DNA from: Oleiagrimonas sp963817755
Lineage (GTDB): Bacteria; Pseudomonadota; Gammaproteobacteria; Xanthomonadales; Rhodanobacteraceae
DNA length: 64,000 nt
Direction of reading: 5' to 3'
NCBI GenBank assembly: GCA_963817755.1
Contig: CAWFPB010000001.1
Span: 496,001 to 560,000, forward strand
A program made the translations under genes and the position numbers. Of the stretch, positions 63,817 to 64,000 are shown one piece after another; position 1 is the stretch's first letter, and the number at the start of each line of letters is the position of its first letter. The notes below the pieces were generated by a model. The model was given only the letters and a program-made list of their open reading frames with translations, searched no databases and had not been told where the DNA came from.

Positions 63817-64000
63817 ATGAAGACACGCAGAGACTTCCTCACCCAGGCCCCGCTCGGCCTGTTCGGCCTGGCCGCCGCCGCGCGCGTGGGCGCGCAGACG
63901 ACCGATGCGGCTAAGCCCGCGCCGGGCACGCCGGCCGCCTTCAACACCTCGCCGGCGACCGGCCCGGACGTGACGCCCGTAACCTTCGCCGAAGCCGAAA
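63817..64000 (+). CDS. Tat-exported protein, probably amidase (5' end only)
   Basis: Only the first 61 codons are in the window. The N-terminus is MKTRRDFLTQAPLGLFGLAAAARVGAQ; the twin Arg, FLT and hydrophobic core form a Tat signal peptide. The following stretch with PGTPAAFNTSPATGP and TFAEAE looks like the region ahead of the catalytic domain in periplasmic amidase-signature proteins of this order. The family call is tentative since no catalytic residues are visible. Confidence 0.5.
   Translation, partial: MKTRRDFLTQAPLGLFGLAAAARVGAQTTDAAKPAPGTPAAFNTSPATGPDVTPVTFAEAE

Overview
The window is high-GC, densely packed chromosomal DNA from a gammaproteobacterium. The gene set (recCBD, thrS-infC-rpmI-rplT-pheST-ihfA-merR-tRNA, queA-tgt-yajC-secDF, a SUF operon led by an Rrf2 regulator, the murU/amgK recycling pair) and GTAG-type intergenic repeats fit Xanthomonadales (Xanthomonadaceae or Rhodanobacteraceae). 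The genus cannot be read from the sequence. No rRNA, prophage, insertion sequence or CRISPR array was seen.

Layout. 1-10.6 kb: end of a P-type ATPase gene, a cysteine synthase gene (-), then recC-recB-recD with 4-bp overlaps. 10.6-16.5 kb: a nucleotide-sugar epimerase gene (-), then a ProVWX-type osmolyte ABC transporter and a porin gene with a broken frame. 16.5-25 kb: the translation cluster, preceded by a leader that may sense threonine charging. In it infC starts with ATC and ribosomal protein L20 carries a fused helix-hairpin-helix tail. The cluster ends with tRNA-Pro(GGG). 25-31.3 kb: serA (-), an FAD oxidase gene (broken), a proline iminopeptidase, upp (-) and a class III aminotransferase (-, broken). 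31.5-35 kb: an ABC-2 exporter with a DesK/DesR-like two-component system. 35-41.4 kb: queA, a repeat-filled gap, tgt, yajC, secD, secF.

41.4-50.9 kb is the most distinctive region. It holds wecB (UDP-ManNAc synthesis), an NfrB-like c-di-GMP-type glycosyltransferase, an NfrA-like outer-membrane TPR/barrel protein and a DUF4434 protein in one tight operon, with a divergent DUF2334 deacetylase-like gene. This matches the E. coli Nfr (phage N4 receptor) glycan pathway and is probably a c-di-GMP-controlled secreted polysaccharide locus. Next come murU-amgK (-) and two sugar-nucleotide genes, a UDP-HexNAc 6-dehydrogenase and a GDP-mannose pyrophosphorylase. 55.5-57.5 kb: a repeat cluster, then amtB and glnK (-) behind a clear sigma-54 promoter. 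57.6-63.7 kb: an Rrf2-sufB-methyltransferase-sufC-sufD-sufS operon behind a promoter/operator, then the start of a Tat-exported amidase-like gene.

Four conserved genes (porin, FAD oxidase, aminotransferase, sufB) each carry one extra base that breaks the frame. SufB should be needed by the cell, so residual assembly or sequencing insertions are the likeliest cause. These four genes are annotated across the break.
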